This document shows positions 55,368-63,553 of a DNA stretch of 64,000 nt, piece after piece. The position numbers and the translations under genes were made by a program. The DNA lies in NCBI GenBank assembly GCA_028281765.1, contig JANQJF010000119.1, forward strand, positions 1 through 64,000, in the 5' to 3' direction. Under the pieces are notes generated by a model that was not told the DNA's origin, made no database searches, and saw nothing but the letters and a program-made list of their open reading frames with translations. This stretch comes from Planctomycetota bacterium. Lineage in GTDB: Bacteria > Planctomycetota > UBA1135 > UBA2386. Numbering within the stretch: the first letter of the stretch is position 1; the number at the start of each line of letters is the position of its first letter.

Positions 55368-56294
55368 TCACGATTCCCCCTCCCCATTCCCTTCCCCATT
55401 TCCTCCGCCTCCATCTGCTCCCGCTCCCTCCGCCTCCTCCTCTCTTTCCTGTTCTTCGTGTTCCGCTGCTGCGGTCACGACGTCGCCCAAGAACAGGAAC
55501 GTCACCGTAGGAGACGAGGACTCAATCGCCGCTTGCAGGCGTGCTTTGAGCTTCTGCAAGAACTGACGACTATCGCTTGCGATGATAAGTTCGCTCAGAC
55601 CACGGACGCGCAGCGCTTTCTTCATTTGCTGCTCGTTCCATGAGAGTGATCCTGACAGGATGATCTCGACGCCGATGAAGGTGCCGTCTTCGTCGCGCCA
55701 TCCGGCATCGAAGCATTTGTCGCCAACCGTGCATTCGATCTTCGGACGAAGCCCCTGCCGTCGCGGCTCTCGCGTCACGGCGTGCGCGTAGAACCGATGG
55801 ACGAACTTGCCTTTCCCAGAAAACGTCATTGGTTCGGGCAAACCGCACGACACTAGGAATTTCGCCCCCTCTGCCAGCACTTCGAGGATCTGCGGTTGTC
55901 CGCCGGGGCCGCTTCTGACCAATCGGTGCGCGCGAACGAAGTTGACGCGTTCGAGCTCAAGGAACGCTCGCGTGGCTTTCCGAGGGCTCAATCCGAGACG
56001 GCGACTTACCGCTGTTTTGAACTGGTCTGGTTTGTTCGCTACTTCGACGAGTACGCGTTTCGCGTCATCCGACAACAACACCGCACCCTCACGTTCCTGA
56101 GTCGGCGGGCGTGGATCGCTCGTTTCGCTCCGGTTCGCGCTTCGTGCTGGCCCCTGCGATTCGGCTTGTTTCGCCCCGTTCGGCGTTTCCGTCGTTTCGT
56201 GCGTTTCGCCTGCTTCCATCATGACGTCGAGCGTCCCGATCAGCCGCTTCGCTCGTGTGTCGTAGACGTCGTCTTGCCGCTGCCTCCGTGTCAT
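55368..56294 (-). CDS. Winged-helix protein with nuclease-like C-terminal domain (relaxase-like)
   Basis: This 308-residue protein starts at 56294, where its ATG shares one base with the stop of the ATPase gene. A variable N-terminal third is followed by a winged helix (about 75-150: LLSDDAKRVLVEVANKPDQF; SPRKATRAFLELERVNFVRA; GGQPQILEVLAEGAKFL). Then comes a fold with AGWRDEDGTFIGVEIILSGS and KKALRVRGLSELIIASDSRQ, resembling PD-(D/E)xK-type nucleases and replication-relaxation proteins. The tail is acidic and Gly-rich. Together with the neighbouring HerA/VirD4-like ATPase, it may act in DNA processing or mobilisation. This is inference. Confidence 0.6.
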   Translation of the reverse strand: MTRRQRQDDVYDTRAKRLIGTLDVMMEAGETHETTETPNGAKQAESQGPARSANRSETSDPRPPTQEREGAVLLSDDAKRVLVEVANKPDQFKTAVSRRLGLSPRKATRAFLELERVNFVRAHRLVRSGPGGQPQILEVLAEGAKFLVSCGLPEPMTFSGKGKFVHRFYAHAVTREPRRQGLRPKIECTVGDKCFDAGWRDEDGTFIGVEIILSGSLSWNEQQMKKALRVRGLSELIIASDSRQFLQKLKARLQAAIESSSPTVTFLFLGDVVTAAAEHEEQEREEEAEGAGADGGGGNGEGNGEGES

Positions 56295-57673
56295 CAGCGC
56301 ACCTCGGGGAAACGTCCGAGGACGGGCTTCTTCCATGTTGCTCGTGAGAGCACGACTGCTTCTCCAGGCGTGAGTGTTGCCAGGCGTGCTGCTTGCGCGT
56401 CGGTGAGTAGCAAGTCGCGTCGGAGTTCTTCAACGTCTCCGCCGGAAGCGGAGCAGATTGCGATGAGGTCGCAGTTTGTTCGCAGCGCTGGACTGAGGAG
56501 CTCCCAGCTTTGTGAGGCTACGACGACGCCGAGTTTCTTGCTGCGAGCCCGCACACACAGGTCTGCCAGAGCATTCACTTCTTGCGCGTCGGTGTGGGCG
56601 GATCCTCGTGCGTGGCTGAGCGCGTCGTCGAGGACGAAGAGCAGCTGCCGTGAACGCTCGATGTCGACGCGTGAGCGGTATTCGTAGGCCCACTGCAAAC
56701 TGAGGCTGACCAGAAACTGGCTGACTTCATCACTCAGGCGGTCCGTTCGTATCACGATGCACTGCGCGTTTCGCTGCGCGTGGTGCCAGAAGTCGCTTCG
56801 AACGCATTTCGCTGCGGCTGGTAGTTCTCGCTGTATCCCCTTCGCGACTGGTCCGACCGAGTCGCGGTGTTGCCAGTCCCGTGACCCGGGGCGCGCGTTC
56901 AGCCCTTCGAGTGTGCGTACGAGTTCGTTCCAACTCGGTGCTGTTCCCGGCGCGCGTGGTTGCTGCCAAAGCTTCTCGAGCACGCTGATCAGGAATCGTG
57001 TCGATGCAAAGAGTGAGAACGCCTTCTTGAGCACGCGCGCAAAGATGATGGTCCAGGCGTTGAACGGCACACCCGGCGGTGGCTCAAGAAGTGCCCACGG
57101 AACCTCCTCGGCGTGAAGGACGACGAATGGTTGGTCGTCATGAGCGAACGTTTCGGAACTCCCAAACTCGCCGTGTTTCTGGTCCCAGATGCAGACACTC
57201 GCGCCGTGCCGCACGGCTGAAAGCACGACAAGACGCGTGAAGCTCGTTTTGCCGGAGCCCGTGGATCCGACTACCAGTGCGTTCCTGGCTAGGGCCGTGA
57301 GAGGCACCGAAAACACAGAACCGTTCGACAGTCGCACGAGCGGTATCAGCCCCGCTTCATCACTGAGGCGTGTTCCGGGTAGTGGTTCGTTCTCAAAGAA
57401 CGGGTTGTTCGCAAGAAGCCCGGCGTAGTGGTCTCGTGATAGCTCGCGCCCGAGATCCGTTTCTGCAGGGCTTGGCGTTCCGTTCTGTCGCGCAACCAAG
57501 CAGACCGCCGCTATCTGCCGCACTTCTGCCCGTCGTGCTTCGTCGTGCGCGATCGCCGCGAGTTCATCAACCGAGAACAAACGACCATTCCCCACGTACG
57601 CCGAGGCTTTCGCCCCGCTTCTTCCCCTCCCATGCCCATCGCGCCAATTCACGACGGCTCTCCTATCAGCCAC
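56294..57673 (-). CDS. HerA/VirD4-like DNA-translocase ATPase
   Basis: This 459-residue protein has Walker A GSTGSGKT (136-143), an acidic WDQKHGEFG segment (about 163-171) that resembles the D-x-K-G-E of type IV coupling proteins, and Walker B LLFVLDD (344-350). Sensor-like VVASQSWELLS follows at about 395. There are no clear membrane helices, so it is not a full-length membrane coupling protein. The fold suggests a hexameric DNA pump. It is coupled to both neighbours: its start overlaps the Cys-rich gene and its stop abuts the nuclease-like gene. Confidence 0.8.
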   Translation of the reverse strand: MADRRAVVNWRDGHGRGRSGAKASAYVGNGRLFSVDELAAIAHDEARRAEVRQIAAVCLVARQNGTPSPAETDLGRELSRDHYAGLLANNPFFENEPLPGTRLSDEAGLIPLVRLSNGSVFSVPLTALARNALVVGSTGSGKTSFTRLVVLSAVRHGASVCIWDQKHGEFGSSETFAHDDQPFVVLHAEEVPWALLEPPPGVPFNAWTIIFARVLKKAFSLFASTRFLISVLEKLWQQPRAPGTAPSWNELVRTLEGLNARPGSRDWQHRDSVGPVAKGIQRELPAAAKCVRSDFWHHAQRNAQCIVIRTDRLSDEVSQFLVSLSLQWAYEYRSRVDIERSRQLLFVLDDALSHARGSAHTDAQEVNALADLCVRARSKKLGVVVASQSWELLSPALRTNCDLIAICSASGGDVEELRRDLLLTDAQAARLATLTPGEAVVLSRATWKKPVLGRFPEVR

Positions 57674-58134
57674 TGCCAGAGCTTCTCAAACCATGATGGC
57701 TCCGGCGCGACGCATGAAGCGCAGAGGACGGCAACACTTCCGTCTTCTTGCCGGACGGCGGCGGTGTGTTGCGAGCAGCACGTCCGCCCGCATGCCTGGC
57801 ATGTCCACGAATGTGAACTGCACGAAATCCACGGGCATCCTTCGATCGCGCAGGCGTAGATGTCGCTCGTGCTTTCGGGGGTGCAGCCGCATAGCAGCTT
57901 TGGTTTGACGTGTACGACTTCGTTGAAGACCGTGCCGCTCTCGTCCACGCGGCTCGTCGTCACAACGCCCATTTCGATCACGTTCCCGTCCGCGAAAACG
58001 ACCCGATCGAGCTCGGTCGACACCGCGAGGGGTGGGCGTGCCGGTCCTCCCGTCCCGTTCCCACCATGAGCTGGTGGCTGTTGCGGTGCGTCGGCCGCTT
58101 CGAAGAACGCCGCAACATCGTCGGGGAGGCTCAC
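57649..58134 (-). CDS. Cys-rich, probably zinc-binding small protein
   Basis: This 161-residue protein has eleven Cys between residues 82 and 141, including CGC (82, 84), C-x4-C-x4-C (95, 100, 105), C-x2-C (112, 115) and CC (119-120), with His at 108 and 123 and a last C-x2-C (138, 141). It looks like two zinc ribbons or a RING-like array. The N-terminus is a low-complexity linker and the C-terminus has a Trp-rich helix (SWFEKLWQWLIG), perhaps membrane-associated. The gene end overlaps the ATPase start by 25 bases. Function unknown. Confidence 0.7.
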   Translation of the reverse strand: MSLPDDVAAFFEAADAPQQPPAHGGNGTGGPARPPLAVSTELDRVVFADGNVIEMGVVTTSRVDESGTVFNEVVHVKPKLLCGCTPESTSDIYACAIEGCPWISCSSHSWTCQACGRTCCSQHTAAVRQEDGSVAVLCASCVAPEPSWFEKLWQWLIGEPS

Positions 58135-58343
58135 GACGACTCCTCGGCAGTTGCAGGAAGATGTTGTTCGAGCACGCTGCCAAGTTCATCAGCGAACCGG
58201 CGCAGCGCTTCTCCTTTGAGGAGCTCGCCGACGGCTTTGACCGCTTGGTTCACCCGACGGCGCGCCTGCGCATCACCATCCCGCAGCCTCGAGAGGGCTG
58301 AGCGCGCGCGGTCGGCATCTGCTGGTGGCTGTGACTCATCCAT
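58131..58343 (-). CDS. Small helical protein of the island cluster
   Basis: This 70-residue, hydrophilic helical product (RARSALSRLRDGDAQARRRV; AVGELLKGEALRRFADELGS) overlaps the next start by 4 bases and the previous stop by 8. The tight coupling is the main evidence that it is a real gene. No family is recognised. Confidence 0.6.
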   Translation of the reverse strand: MDESQPPADADRARSALSRLRDGDAQARRRVNQAVKAVGELLKGEALRRFADELGSVLEQHLPATAEESS

Positions 58344-58746
58344 GATGCTCGACTCCTTCTGACGCCGTTCTCATTGGTGCTTCCGCGGGTGAAGCCTCGG
58401 GTTGCTTCGCGCGCAACGTCTTCGTCCCGTTCTGCGCTTCAGCCCGCTTGATCCAAGTGATTGCCATCGACTCAGCGGTCGCCCCGTTCGCTGCTGGTCC
58501 CTGCACGGTGACGCACCGCTTCGTCTCTGGGTCGAAGATGGCGGCGAAGTAGCTCGTCCCGTATGCGTGGTCGACTGGCCCCGTCGAGAAGACGTACGGT
58601 CCGTGTCGGCGTCCGTGACGAGTGTGAGGAAACGGGATTCGGTCCGTTCGGAAGGTCATCGTCGAGTCGTCCGGCATACGAATCTGACACCGTGCCGTGC
58701 TCGCCCTGTCTCTCTGTGCCGCCTGTGTGTTCGTGGGGTTGTTCAT
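58336..58746 (-). CDS. First gene of the island cluster, unknown function
   Basis: The start at 58746 gives a 136-residue protein; upstream in-frame sequence is translation of the spacer. The product has an Asn/Thr/Gln-rich start and a beta-like core (RCQIRMPDDSTMTFRTDRIP; YFAAIFDPETKRCVTVQGPA) with a helix (ATAESMAITWIKRAEAQ). It resembles no family I know. Two hairpins lie in its leader (58794-58815 and 58831-58847). Confidence 0.6.
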   Translation of the reverse strand: MNNPTNTQAAQRDRASTARCQIRMPDDSTMTFRTDRIPFPHTRHGRRHGPYVFSTGPVDHAYGTSYFAAIFDPETKRCVTVQGPAANGATAESMAITWIKRAEAQNGTKTLRAKQPEASPAEAPMRTASEGVEHHG

Positions 58747-59236
58747 GTCGACGCTCCCTTGCCTCGTTGATGCGTGTTTAGGACTCGGGTTCGGCGTGCT
58801 TCGCACTACGCACGCGAACTCCCTGCCTTGGCCGCCGGTTAGGCGGCGACGCGCCGCACCTCGGAGGCTGCTGGGGTGGGGTACATGCTGTTCCATGCAC
58901 GCCTCAGTCGTCCGTGCCCACGCTCGGATCTACTGAGCCCGCACTACTTCTCGATGAGCACGGACTGCTGCTCCGCAGTTCCCGACACGGGGTGAGTCAT
59001 TGCCGCAACACCCTGCGACTCCAAGCACTTCCCCACGATGCGCAGCTCTACCTCATGGCCTTCCGGTGAGATCGCACGCGAGTCAGCAGCCAAACGCCGT
59101 CGGTTCGCGACAGAGAAGCAGCGACGGCCCCAACGCGGATGCAGCCGCCTCCCCGGAAGTCCTCGTGTCGCAGCGCCCAAACGCAAGAGGCTAGGACAGA
59201 TGCTGACCGCTGGCTCTCGGGCGAATCATGGAACGG
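58747..59236. other. Leader and spacer region upstream of the island cluster
   Basis: The region between the first cluster gene and the tRNA relic has no convincing gene. It contains hairpins GCGTGC/GCACGC (58794-58799 with 58810-58815) and GCCGCC/GGCGGC (58831-58836 with 58842-58847). The cluster promoter should be here on the minus strand. A frame from 59186 down to 58944 reads SPEGHEVELRIVGKCLESQG and could be a gene remnant. From 59280 to 59626, beyond the tRNA relic, I also see no gene. Confidence 0.4.
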
Positions 59237-59279
59237 TGGCGAGGGTAGGATTCGAACCTGCGACCTTCGGGTTATGAGC
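59237..59279 (-). pseudogene. 3' half of a tRNA-Met-like gene (att relic)
   Basis: On the minus strand the sequence reads from an anticodon loop CTCATAA (anticodon CAT) through a T-arm with TTCGAAT to an acceptor strand CCTCGCC and discriminator A. The 5' half of a tRNA is absent: the expected GGCGAGG start and D-arm are not found above 59280. One T-stem pair is mismatched. The break is at the anticodon loop, a place where tyrosine integrases often cross over, so this looks like the end of an inserted element. Confidence 0.7.
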
Positions 59280-59626
59280 GGGATCAGGGGTGATCGCGCG
59301 TGGCTCTGTAGTGACAGGCGTTTACGTCGAAGTTGTTGTCGGGAGCGACGTTAACACGGAGATGACGTGATGTCCATGTTCGCCAGGTTGGCCAAATTCG
59401 GCACCAGTCGGGCACAGGTTGGGCACACACCCAAGCTCCAAGCAGCGGCACGTGCCAACGAGCGATCCACGACTGATCGCTCGAACCATTCGCAGACTCA
59501 CACACTCGGTTGCGGCAACGACCACGCCTTCGCACTACTCACCGGAAGCCAACCACTCGCGCCACGGCGGCGGCGCATCGAAAAAGCTACACTGCCAACA
59601 ATAGCACTCCTCGATTCGAAACTCAC

Positions 59627-61678
59627 ATGCGCCCTTGCCTCTTCGCAGTCTCTGCACTCGCCCTCGCCACAACTCTGGCATCCCAGAATGTCCTCATTAC
59701 CTCCGACCAGACCATCGGCCCAGCCGACACCTCGATCACTCCATCAGGCTCGAGCCAACCTGTGCCACTCACGTCAGCTCAGATCGTTGTGAATGGTGCA
59801 ACGCTGACGATCAACGGGCGACACACCGTCGCAAGTCTCAGCATCCAAGCAGGAGGCAACGTCACTCACGATCCGACGTTCTTCTGGAACTACTCGACCT
59901 TCGGGTCGGACATTGTCAACGGGCTATCTCTCACGGCTACTGGCAATGTCACTGTCGACGCAGGAGGCACGATCAACGTCAATGGTCGAGGCGACATCGC
60001 GGGCCAAGGGCTCGGTCAAGGAAGCAGCGGAGCCTGCGGCCTTGCGGGGGCTAACAGCGCATCGGGCGGAGGCTACGGCGGAGCCGGGGGAGCAAGCAAC
60101 GTCGGTCTCTCCAACACCGGTGAGTGCTTCGACGGCGGTCACACTCACGGCTCATACGAGTTCCCCACAGACTTCGGCTCCGGTGGAGGCAATCCTTCCC
60201 AAGGTGGCGCTGGCGGCGGCGTCATCAAGATCGTGGCCGGAGGCAACCTCACGATAGACGGATCCATCACGTCCAACGGCGAAAGCGGCTCGCCAGCAAG
60301 CGCCGCTTCTGGCGGAGGTTCCGGCGGCAGCATTTGGCTGGAGGGGATCAGCATTGCCATCTCCGGAACGATCACTGCAACCGGCGGCCTCGGAACCGAC
60401 GGTGCGCAGTCGAGCGGCGGATCCGGGGGCGGCGGCCGAATTCGCATCGTCACAAGTCAGCTCACCGTTGCCGGAAGCGTGTCTGCCGTCGGAGGCACCG
60501 AGAATCGTGCCGGCGGCGCAGGGACGGTGCTCCTCGTTGAGAATGGCCTCAAGACCTTGAACATCGACAACGCAGGCACGGCTGCCGGCACCACTGGCGT
60601 AGCAACCGGAGGCACCACCGACTTCGACGAACCGGTCTTCGTCGATTCCCTCAACATCTCCGGGGCAGCCCGAGTCTCGGCAAAGAGACTCACGCAATTG
60701 CGTCTCCGAGTGACGGGCGACATGTTCATCGAGCAGGGTGCGCTCGTATGGGTTTCCGGCCGGGGATATCTTGCCTCCCAGGGATCTGGAGGCGGCGACA
60801 CGGGACCGTGCGGTCTTCCCGGCGCGGTCGCTAGCGCTGGCGGGTCACACGGTGGAGAGGGAGGCCGTCCTTGCGGACTGTCGGCAGGAACCACCTACGG
60901 CTCTGACACAGCTCCAAGCGCCTTCGGCAGCGGTGGAGGCGGTTCTGGCTCCGCAACCTACCGCGGAGGCGAGGGTGGCGGCGCAGCCGAAGTCATCGTT
61001 GGAGGAACGCTCTTCGTAGACGGCTCCATTCACGCGTCCGGTATAAGTTCATTTCGTCGTGCGGGCGGCGCAGGCGGAAGCATCCTCCTCTCGGCATCCT
61101 CCGTCACCGGCGCCGGCCAGGTCCACGCGAGAGGTGGAAACGGCTACTCCAGCCTCGCGGCCACCGGCGGAGGCGGAGGCGGGGGCCGCATCGCGATCTA
61201 CGGCACGAACAACCTCACGGTCGTTCCAAGTGTCGCAGGAGGCGGCGTTGGTCCAGCGGGGCAAACCGGATCCTTCTTTCAGGACCCAACACCATTTGCG
61301 CTACCGCAACCCGCAGGAGGCGGGTGCGCTGGCTCGTTCGGCGTGCCCATTCTGTCAAGCTCGCCAACCTCGCCGACCTCATACGTCTACACCCTCTCCA
61401 ACATCGGAACGTACCCATTCGCTTTCCTCGCTTTTGGATTCGTAAACACAGCGCCGTATCCGATTGATTTGAGCCTAATCGGAATGTCGAACTGCCTGCT
61501 GCGCCACGACATCGTGGTCTCCGAGACCCTGATCGCATCAGGTGGGCAAGCGTCCTACACCCTCGCGGTGGACCCGAGCGCGATCGGTACGGTCTTCTCG
61601 ACAGGCCTGATCTCAGACATCCCAGGCAACCCGTTTGGTCTCGTGTTGTCTAACGCGGTGTCAGTGACCATCCAGTAG
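59627..61678 (+). CDS. Large secreted Gly-rich repeat protein
   Basis: The start at 59627 gives a signal peptide (LFAVSALALATTLASQ) and a 683-residue product. About 40-120 are beta-helix-like (NGATLTINGRHTVASLSIQA). About 120-555 are Gly-rich runs between short beta strands (GGGYGGAGGASNVG; GSGGGGRIRIVTSQLTVAGS; GGAGGSILLSASSVTGAG), with two long similar halves suggesting an internal duplication. The last 100 residues form a distinct C-terminal domain. It is probably a surface or matrix protein. Base composition is lower in G+C than core genes. A longer upstream frame lacks a signal peptide. Confidence 0.72.
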   Translation: MRPCLFAVSALALATTLASQNVLITSDQTIGPADTSITPSGSSQPVPLTSAQIVVNGATLTINGRHTVASLSIQAGGNVTHDPTFFWNYSTFGSDIVNGLSLTATGNVTVDAGGTINVNGRGDIAGQGLGQGSSGACGLAGANSASGGGYGGAGGASNVGLSNTGECFDGGHTHGSYEFPTDFGSGGGNPSQGGAGGGVIKIVAGGNLTIDGSITSNGESGSPASAASGGGSGGSIWLEGISIAISGTITATGGLGTDGAQSSGGSGGGGRIRIVTSQLTVAGSVSAVGGTENRAGGAGTVLLVENGLKTLNIDNAGTAAGTTGVATGGTTDFDEPVFVDSLNISGAARVSAKRLTQLRLRVTGDMFIEQGALVWVSGRGYLASQGSGGGDTGPCGLPGAVASAGGSHGGEGGRPCGLSAGTTYGSDTAPSAFGSGGGGSGSATYRGGEGGGAAEVIVGGTLFVDGSIHASGISSFRRAGGAGGSILLSASSVTGAGQVHARGGNGYSSLAATGGGGGGGRIAIYGTNNLTVVPSVAGGGVGPAGQTGSFFQDPTPFALPQPAGGGCAGSFGVPILSSSPTSPTSYVYTLSNIGTYPFAFLAFGFVNTAPYPIDLSLIGMSNCLLRHDIVVSETLIASGGQASYTLAVDPSAIGTVFSTGLISDIPGNPFGLVLSNAVSVTIQ

Positions 61679-61791
61679 TGTCCCTGGGATCCGCCGTCTG
61701 GCAGGCGTCGCGCCCTTGGCATGCCACGATGGCGCCAATCCCACAGAACCGATCTAATCAACCCACACCGCGACGCTGCGGGAGTGATCGA

Positions 61792-62122
61792 GTGACCGTT
61801 CAGTGGATCCACTATCCAAAGTCGACTGAGCCGCCGAGTCTTGTTCGAGACGTCGTGAGGGTGTTCGATACGACACACGAGTTCATCAACTCCGAAGACC
61901 ACACGCTCATCAGCAACGACGTGCTCGCGCACGTGGAGTCCGGGCTAACCGATCTCGGCTTCAGTGTCGAGACCGGGAAGAGAGCCGACCAAAAGGTTCG
62001 GGTCCCGGTGCTGTTCGGAATGAACGGCCAAGTCGAGAAGTTCTTCGAAGCAGACGCGCATCACCGAGAGCAGGAACCGACTCAAGCTACCGCTCACCGG
62101 CGTAACAATCCTCGGATACTGA
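61792..62122 (+). pseudogene. Internally deleted, frameshifted conserved hypothetical gene
   Basis: From GTG 61792 the frame encodes VQWIHYPKSTEPPSLVRDVV and VRVPVLFGMNGQVEKFFEAD, the N-terminal part of a hypothetical family I half recall. After about 62050 this frame loses sense. In the next frame RLKLPLTGVTILGY is followed by TGA (62120-62122), which looks like the natural C-terminus. A deletion of the middle with a frameshift explains both. The original function is unknown. Confidence 0.5.
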
Positions 62123-62299
62123 GGACAGACTGGCTCAGCAAACTCTCTAGCCAACTCGATCACGTCCCTGAAAACCGCGATCCCATTCACCTCGCTGCCG
62201 AATCCCAAGAGCATCAAGGACTCTCTTCGGCACTACCTCAACACCTCAATTCGACCCGACCTAGGAACGACGCAAGCGCAAATTGCTGCGTAGCCGCCG

Positions 62300-62758
62300 T
62301 CACACATCGCCACGTTCCACAGCGTCCTTTCCTAATCCCTTCGCTCTCTGAAGTGCTACGTTGGCCGCCTCGCGGATCTCCCGAGTGCTCGAAGCGCTTT
62401 CGGGCAATGCCGTAGCGAACCCGATCGACACGGTCGGATTCTGACCAAAGTTCTCCAGCCGGTAAGTAACCCGGGCAAGGCGCTCCTTCAAGTTCCAAGA
62501 GGAACTGCCGCACGTGCTCCGCGCTCATTTCCGGAAGAACCAACAAATACTCATCTCCGCCTTCGCGATAGGCGCGACCTCTCTCATAGACGTGCGCCTC
62601 AATTGCTAGATGGAACTGAGGCAACAGGTCGATGTCGACCGTCGCGTGCCCGTGATCAGTGTTGAACTTTTGAAGTCGTCGATGTCCAAGAACACGAATC
62701 TCACCGGCAACTGCCGAAGCACGCACTCCGCCCGGAAGTAATCGAAGTCCTCAGCGAC
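62300..62758 (-). pseudogene. Frameshifted GGDEF-domain gene
   Basis: Three minus-strand frames each carry part of one GGDEF domain. VRFVFLDIDDF is followed, after a frame change near 62680, by YREGGDEYLLVLPEMSAEHV. After a second change near 62490, VSIGFATALPESASSTREIR continues to a stop at 62300. The active-site loop GGDEY is intact, but two frameshifts make a working enzyme unlikely. It was presumably a diguanylate-cyclase-like protein. Confidence 0.6.
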
Positions 62759-62937
62759 TCAGTCCGGTGCCTCACCCCGTCCTTCCGCCACTCGGCGTAC
62801 CACATCCGGCCACCTGCGCGCCGGGAATCGAAACTCTCATCGGTTGGTCTTTTCCGGCCGCCGACCAGTCCGTGTGGGCACAGTTTGGCCACAGTCACCT
62901 GTGAGCCCGCGGCACAACAAACTGGACGAACAGCCAT
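62759..62937 (-). pseudogene. N-terminal fragment of an integrase-like gene
   Basis: The minus-strand frame reads RMWYAEWRKDGVRHRTESLR, which resembles the arm-binding start of phage-type tyrosine integrases. It runs into the GGDEF relic at about 62758. No catalytic domain follows. Its place beside a tRNA 3'-half relic (62969-63010) fits a former integrase next to its att site. Confidence 0.4.
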
Positions 62938-62968
62938 AACATGCCTGTCCGTCCAGAGTCACATCAGT

Positions 62969-63010
62969 TAGCGGAGGCAGGATTCGAACCTGCACCCTTT
63001 GGGCTAAGAG
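62969..63010 (-). pseudogene. 3' half of a tRNA gene (att relic, possibly Lys CTT)
   Basis: On the minus strand the sequence runs from an anticodon-type loop CTCTTAG through a perfect T-arm (GCAGG-TTCGAAT-CCTGC) to acceptor strand CTCCGCT and discriminator A. No matching 5' half (AGCGGAG) is present above 63010. The tRNA identity rests on the loop only. Like the relic at 59237, it is broken at the anticodon loop. Confidence 0.6.
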
Positions 63011-63034
63011 GCCGACGCCCCTCCTCTGCACTCT

Positions 63035-63553
63035 TCAGTCTTGCGTGGCATGATGTGGAATGCCGGCAACCAACTCTGAGTTCCCGGAATCGTGGGAGAG
63101 CCGAATCCACGCCCAGTTCCAGTTCTTGGACACAATCCAGCGTCGGCGCCCCGGCAGCGCGATTAACACTCCGGACAGTACAGTCGCCGGGATGACTCGG
63201 CTGAGTCGTTGCCGGTAGGCGTGAACTGTTGATGCATCCACGACTTGGTCTCCTCCGTGCACCCTTCGGAGGAGGTCTTCGTGAAGGAGGGGCCGACCGA
63301 CCGAACGGAGTATCATCCACAGGAGGACACTCGCGGGCACGCCGAGTTTGTCTAGAGGATGCTGCACGCTTTCAGCGACGATGAGGCGTTCAAGCTCGTC
63401 CACGACTACGGTGAATTGACCACTTTGATTTCGTGTTCGGGTAGCGGTGCTCGCTGTGCATGGACGAGTCGGAAGCAGTTGGCCGCCCTCGAATCGTTCA
63501 AAGTACCCGACCACCCGCTTCCGACCGTCACTCCCATTGCTGGTCCCGTTCAT
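63035..63553 (-). CDS. Winged-helix DNA-binding protein (OmpR-type fold)
   Basis: The start at 63553 overlaps the preceding stop by 4 bases. Of 172 residues, about 75-140 resemble an OmpR/PhoB-type winged helix (PASVLLWMILRSVGRPLLHE; ASTVHAYRQRLSRVI; then GVLIALPGRRRWIV as the wing). There is no receiver domain. The N-terminal part is variable. It may regulate island genes or its overlapping partner. The fold assignment is by eye. Confidence 0.55.
   Translation of the reverse strand: MNGTSNGSDGRKRVVGYFERFEGGQLLPTRPCTASTATRTRNQSGQFTVVVDELERLIVAESVQHPLDKLGVPASVLLWMILRSVGRPLLHEDLLRRVHGGDQVVDASTVHAYRQRLSRVIPATVLSGVLIALPGRRRWIVSKNWNWAWIRLSHDSGNSELVAGIPHHATQD

Larger units (their letters stand above)
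50412..58746. mobile_element. Integrated genomic island at tRNA-Phe (right limit not found)
   Basis: A tyrosine integrase lies directly after tRNA-Phe, converging on a compact, mostly overlapping minus-strand gene set. Base composition drops visibly from the surrounding high-G+C DNA, and third codon positions are less G/C-rich. The gene set includes excisionase-like, HerA/VirD4-like and nuclease-like proteins. I looked for a second copy of the tRNA-Phe 3' end to the right and did not find one, so the island or a composite of islands may continue past the window. Confidence 0.75.

Noticed and set aside
59237..59330. A complete tRNA-Met gene.
   Set aside because: The 5' acceptor strand and D-arm are missing; only the 3' half can be folded.
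61678..62415. One intact 245-residue gene from ATG 61678.
   Set aside because: Sequence before 61792 looks like spacer and the last 120 residues lose any pattern, while a sensible C-terminus appears in another frame.
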